A DNA stretch of 15,604 bases from Thermus_A sp040290245 (lineage in GTDB: Bacteria; Deinococcota; Deinococci; Deinococcales; Thermaceae). Numbering within the stretch: position 1 is the first letter of the stretch; each line of letters opens with the position of its first letter. The position numbers and the translations under genes were made by a program. Where the stretch lies: positions 1-15,604 of the forward strand of contig NZ_PSMQ01000040.1 of NCBI RefSeq assembly GCF_040290245.1, read 5' to 3'. The notes beneath the pieces were generated by a model that saw only the letters and a program-made list of their open reading frames with translations, did not search any database and had not been told where the DNA came from. Positions 13,303 through 15,604 of the stretch are shown piece by piece.

Positions 13303-13755
13303 CTAACAAAGCCGCCGGTATGCCCGGTGGAAGTAGGCCAGAGGAGGCCCCATCTCCCCGAGGTGGACCTCCTCCACCCGGCCCACCACGATCCGATGAT
13401 CCCCCCCTGGGTAATGGGCCTCGAGGCGGCAGACCAAAGCGGCCAAGGCCCCTTTGACCCGGGGGGGCTCCCCTTCCAGCAGGGCTTGGCCCGGCGAGAA
13501 ACCCACCCCCGAAGCCCGGCCTGCGAAGTGGTCCGCCACCCCCTCCTGCCCTTCCCGTAGGAGGCTCACGGTAAACCGGTCCGCCTCCAAAAGGGCGGGC
13601 AGAAGCCTGGCCCTTTCGCTCACCCCGAGGGCCACAAGGGGAGGGTCCAAGGAAAGGGAGAAGAAGGCGCTCGCCGTCATGCCCCGCTCCCCCGCAAAGA
13701 CCACCGTCACCCCGGCCGCGAACCGGCTCATCGCTTCCTTGAAGGCCTCCCTCAT
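13303..13755 (-). CDS. hpaC: HpaC, flavin reductase of 4-hydroxyphenylacetate 3-monooxygenase
   Basis: 150-residue flavin reductase-like split-barrel protein. It uses NAD(P)H to reduce free flavin and passes it to HpaB by diffusion. Recognisable segments are RFAAGVTVVF (11-20), TASAFFSLSLDPPLVALGVS (27-46), VADHFAG (73-79) and GGDHRIVVGRVEEV (117-130), with PPLAYFHRAYRRL at the end. The resemblance to T. thermophilus HpaC is strong over the full length. ATG at 13755 overlaps the hpaB stop as ATGA, consistent with coupled synthesis of the two components. Confidence 0.94.
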   Translation of the reverse strand: MREAFKEAMSRFAAGVTVVFAGERGMTASAFFSLSLDPPLVALGVSERARLLPALLEADRFTVSLLREGQEGVADHFAGRASGVGFSPGQALLEGEPPRVKGALAALVCRLEAHYPGGDHRIVVGRVEEVHLGEMGPPLAYFHRAYRRLC

Positions 13756-15200
13756 GCCCCCTCCAAAGCAGGGATCGTTTCAAGAAGCGGCCTGAGAAAG
13801 GCCCGGATCCGCTCCTTGTAGGGCTCCTTGTCGTAGACGTTGTAAAGCGTCTGGTACATCCGCACCGGGTCGCCGAAGAAGAAGCGCTCGTAAAGCTCCT
13901 GCCTCGCCCCAAAGCCGGAGAGGGTCATGTCCCAGGCCAGGCGGAAAAGGGCCACCCGTTCCCGGGCGGATAGGGTCGCCCCCTGGAGGAATTTCTCCAG
14001 GTGGGGCCGCAAGGGGCCCTTGAAGTCCCTTTCCGAAGGCAGGGTGATGAGGCCGCTCGCCCCGATCTGCTGGATGATCTCCCGGATCCTGGGGTAAAGC
14101 CGGGGGTAGAGGTTCCGGGCCCCGTCGATCGCCCCCCGGTCGGGAACGAGGAGGCCGTACTCGTTCAGCTTCGCCATCTCCTCGGCCCGGGTCCAGAAGG
14201 CCCGCATGGCCTCGAGGTAAACGATGATCTCCGCGACCTTCTCCTGGACATGCCCGTACTGGTCCGCCCCGATGCCCTCGGCAAGAAGGGCGGCCACCCC
14301 TAAAAAGGCCTCCGTCTTGGCCGTCTTCAGCACCACCACCTGGTGGGCCATGTGGTGAAGGGCCCCCGTCTGGGCGTAGGCGTTGTTGCACCGCTCCACA
14401 TCCCCCAGGATGAAGACCCGTTCCCAGGGTACGAAGACCTCGTCGAAGATCACCAGGGCATCCATCTCCTCCAGACGGCTGGAAAGGGGGTGGTCAAAGG
14501 GGGAGTCCCCCGCCAAGCCCTCCCGGCAGAGGAAGTGAAGCCCCGGGGCGTTCGTGGGAACGGCGAAGGCCACGGCGTATTTCTCGCTTCCCGGGCCCTC
14601 CTTCAGAAGGGTGGAGGGAAAGACCAAAAGCTCCTCCGCCAAAGGAAAGGTGGCGGTCATCCGGGCCCCCCGGACCACGATCCCCTTCTCCGTCTGCCGG
14701 ACGATGCCCACGGGGATGTAGGGGTCGGGCTGGCCCGAGGGGGGTTTGGCCCGGTTCACCTGGGGGTTGGTGAGGGCATGGGTGGTGGCCAGGTCGTTGT
14801 CCCTCAAGTAGCGGTAGTAGGCCCGGACGTTTTCCGCGAACTCGCCAAAGTAGGGGGCGCTAGCCGCGTAAGCCATGACCACCGCGTTCAGGTAGTCCGG
14901 GCTCCGGCCCATCATCCCCAGGGTCTGGTCGGCCCAGGCCTTGTAGGCCAGGCCCCTCTTCCTCAGGTCCTCCTTCGTTTTGGGAATGAGGAAGCTCGTC
15001 CCGTGGAGGTGGCCGTCCTCCTCATAGGTCAGGATCTCCCGGTACCTCGGGTCGTGCTGGAGGTCGTAAAGCCGGGCCATGGTCTGGGCCGCCCCTCGGA
15101 AAACGGGGTGGGCGGTGGGGTCTTCCACCCTCTCCCCCTTGTACCAAAGGCTAGGGGGAGCCTTCCTAAGGGCCTCGAGATAGTCCTTTCCTGTACGCAT
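13752..15200 (-). CDS. hpaB: HpaB, oxygenase component of 4-hydroxyphenylacetate 3-monooxygenase
   Basis: 482-residue FADH2-dependent monooxygenase that ortho-hydroxylates 4-hydroxyphenylacetate to homoprotocatechuate, using reduced flavin from HpaC. It has the acyl-CoA-dehydrogenase-like fold: HPVFRG (31-36), GRSPDYLN (98-105), HALTNPQVNR (141-150), FDEVFVPWERVF (252-263) and GDPVRMYQ (443-450). R99, Y103 and H141 match the substrate-binding R100, Y104 and H142 of T. thermophilus HpaB (from memory), which is one residue longer at the start. ATG at 15200 was chosen because GGGAGG precedes it and the family begins there. A TTG at 15218 would add six residues and lie inside hpaE. The start is one base past the hpaE stop. 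Confidence 0.96.
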   Translation of the reverse strand: MRTGKDYLEALRKAPPSLWYKGERVEDPTAHPVFRGAAQTMARLYDLQHDPRYREILTYEEDGHLHGTSFLIPKTKEDLRKRGLAYKAWADQTLGMMGRSPDYLNAVVMAYAASAPYFGEFAENVRAYYRYLRDNDLATTHALTNPQVNRAKPPSGQPDPYIPVGIVRQTEKGIVVRGARMTATFPLAEELLVFPSTLLKEGPGSEKYAVAFAVPTNAPGLHFLCREGLAGDSPFDHPLSSRLEEMDALVIFDEVFVPWERVFILGDVERCNNAYAQTGALHHMAHQVVVLKTAKTEAFLGVAALLAEGIGADQYGHVQEKVAEIIVYLEAMRAFWTRAEEMAKLNEYGLLVPDRGAIDGARNLYPRLYPRIREIIQQIGASGLITLPSERDFKGPLRPHLEKFLQGATLSARERVALFRLAWDMTLSGFGARQELYERFFFGDPVRMYQTLYNVYDKEPYKERIRAFLRPLLETIPALEGA

Positions 15201-15201
15201 C

Positions 15202-15604
15202 CTACCCTCCCTTCCCAAACTTGGGCACGTGAGGCGGCACCAGGGGCACCGCCACGTTCTTCAGCTCGGTGTAGAACTCAAAGGCGTAGAACCCCCCTTC
15301 CCGGTGGGTCCCGCTCTCCTTCACCCCTCCAAAGGGGGTGGGAAGGTGGCGGACGTTGTGGCTGTTCACCCAGACCATCCCCGCCTCGAGGCCGAGGGCC
15401 AGCCGGTGGGCCCTTTCGAGGTCCCGGGTGAAGACGTAGGCGGCCAGGCCGTACCGGGTTGCGTTGGCCTTCTTAAGGGCCTCCTCCTCGTCCTTGAAGG
15501 GGATGGCGAGAAGCACGGGGCCAAAGATCTCCTCCTGGGCGATCCTCATGTGGTTCTCCCCCACGAACAAGGTGGGCTCGAGGTAGTTCCCGGCGGAGAG
15601 GTCC
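15202..15604 (-). CDS. hpaE: HpaE, 5-carboxymethyl-2-hydroxymuconate semialdehyde dehydrogenase, 3' part
   Basis: C-terminal 133 codons of an NAD-dependent aldehyde dehydrogenase that oxidises the ring-cleavage product of HpaD. The frame stays open to the window edge, so the beginning, including the catalytic Cys and Glu, is outside. Visible are GNYLEPTLFVGENHMRIAQE, the conserved EEIFGPV with the cofactor-ribose Glu, and MVWVNSHNVRHLPTPFGGVK with GTHREGGFYAFEFYTELKNV, as in HpaE and 2-hydroxymuconate semialdehyde dehydrogenases. A TTG within this stretch (15570) is not the true start. The stop is one base before hpaB. The HpaE assignment rests on these motifs and on the hpaBCD neighbours. 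Confidence 0.88.
   Translation of the reverse strand, partial: DLSAGNYLEPTLFVGENHMRIAQEEIFGPVLLAIPFKDEEEALKKANATRYGLAAYVFTRDLERAHRLALGLEAGMVWVNSHNVRHLPTPFGGVKESGTHREGGFYAFEFYTELKNVAVPLVPPHVPKFGKGG

Noticed and set aside
15201..15218. TTG start of HpaB at 15218
   Set aside because: It would overlap hpaE, and the Shine-Dalgarno would fall inside the coding region. ATG at 15200 matches the family start.
14343..15431. Long plus-strand open frame opposite hpaB and hpaE
   Set aside because: Same composition artefact. The minus strand holds HpaB with its active-site residues.

Overview
The window reads as chromosomal DNA from a Thermus-like thermophile (Deinococcota). It is very GC-rich, uses G/C-ending codons, and genes overlap or abut almost everywhere. 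HpaB, HpaC, PaaI and the TetR regulator closely resemble, from memory, the characterised Thermus thermophilus HB8 proteins. All sixteen protein genes lie on the minus strand, so transcription runs from high to low coordinates. No tRNA, rRNA, CRISPR array or insertion sequence was seen. The only stretches over 50 bases without a gene are two promoter regions (about 12201-12333 and 5376-5438) and the paaD-paaZ gap.

Block 1 (15604-12334) is hpaE (3' part only), hpaB, hpaC, hpaD. These encode the 4-hydroxyphenylacetate route: a two-component FAD monooxygenase makes homoprotocatechuate, an extradiol dioxygenase opens the ring, and an aldehyde dehydrogenase oxidises the semialdehyde. Block 2 (12200-5439) starts behind a good promoter. 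It has a branched-chain-amino-acid-type ABC transporter (binding protein, LivH permease, fused LivM-LivG, LivF), then paaI thioesterase, paaK phenylacetate-CoA ligase and a FlK-like thioesterase. The simplest reading is uptake of aromatic acids, CoA activation, and thioesterase relief when CoA is tied up. Block 3 (5375-17) has its own promoter and encodes paaR, paaA, paaB, paaC, paaD and paaZ: the repressor, the ring-1,2-phenylacetyl-CoA epoxidase, its maturation factor, and the oxepin-CoA ring-opening and dehydrogenase fusion.

The promoters of blocks 2 and 3 share one design: a -35 element, a 17-bp spacer and the same TAAACT -10. Each is followed by a pseudopalindrome fitting the remembered PaaR consensus CNAACGNNCGTTNG (perfect at paaR, one mismatch at the transporter operon). 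This suggests one phenylacetyl-CoA-responsive repressor controls uptake, activation and ring attack together.

Points of most interest: PaaB is a tandem duplication of the usual single-domain subunit. PaaC keeps a full set of apparent diiron ligands that E. coli PaaC lacks. The reductase gene paaE is missing between paaD and paaZ. LivM and LivG are fused. A FlK-type thioesterase sits in the operon. A 26-bp tandem repeat with hairpins precedes paaZ. A run of 23 Ns breaks the binding-protein gene out of frame.
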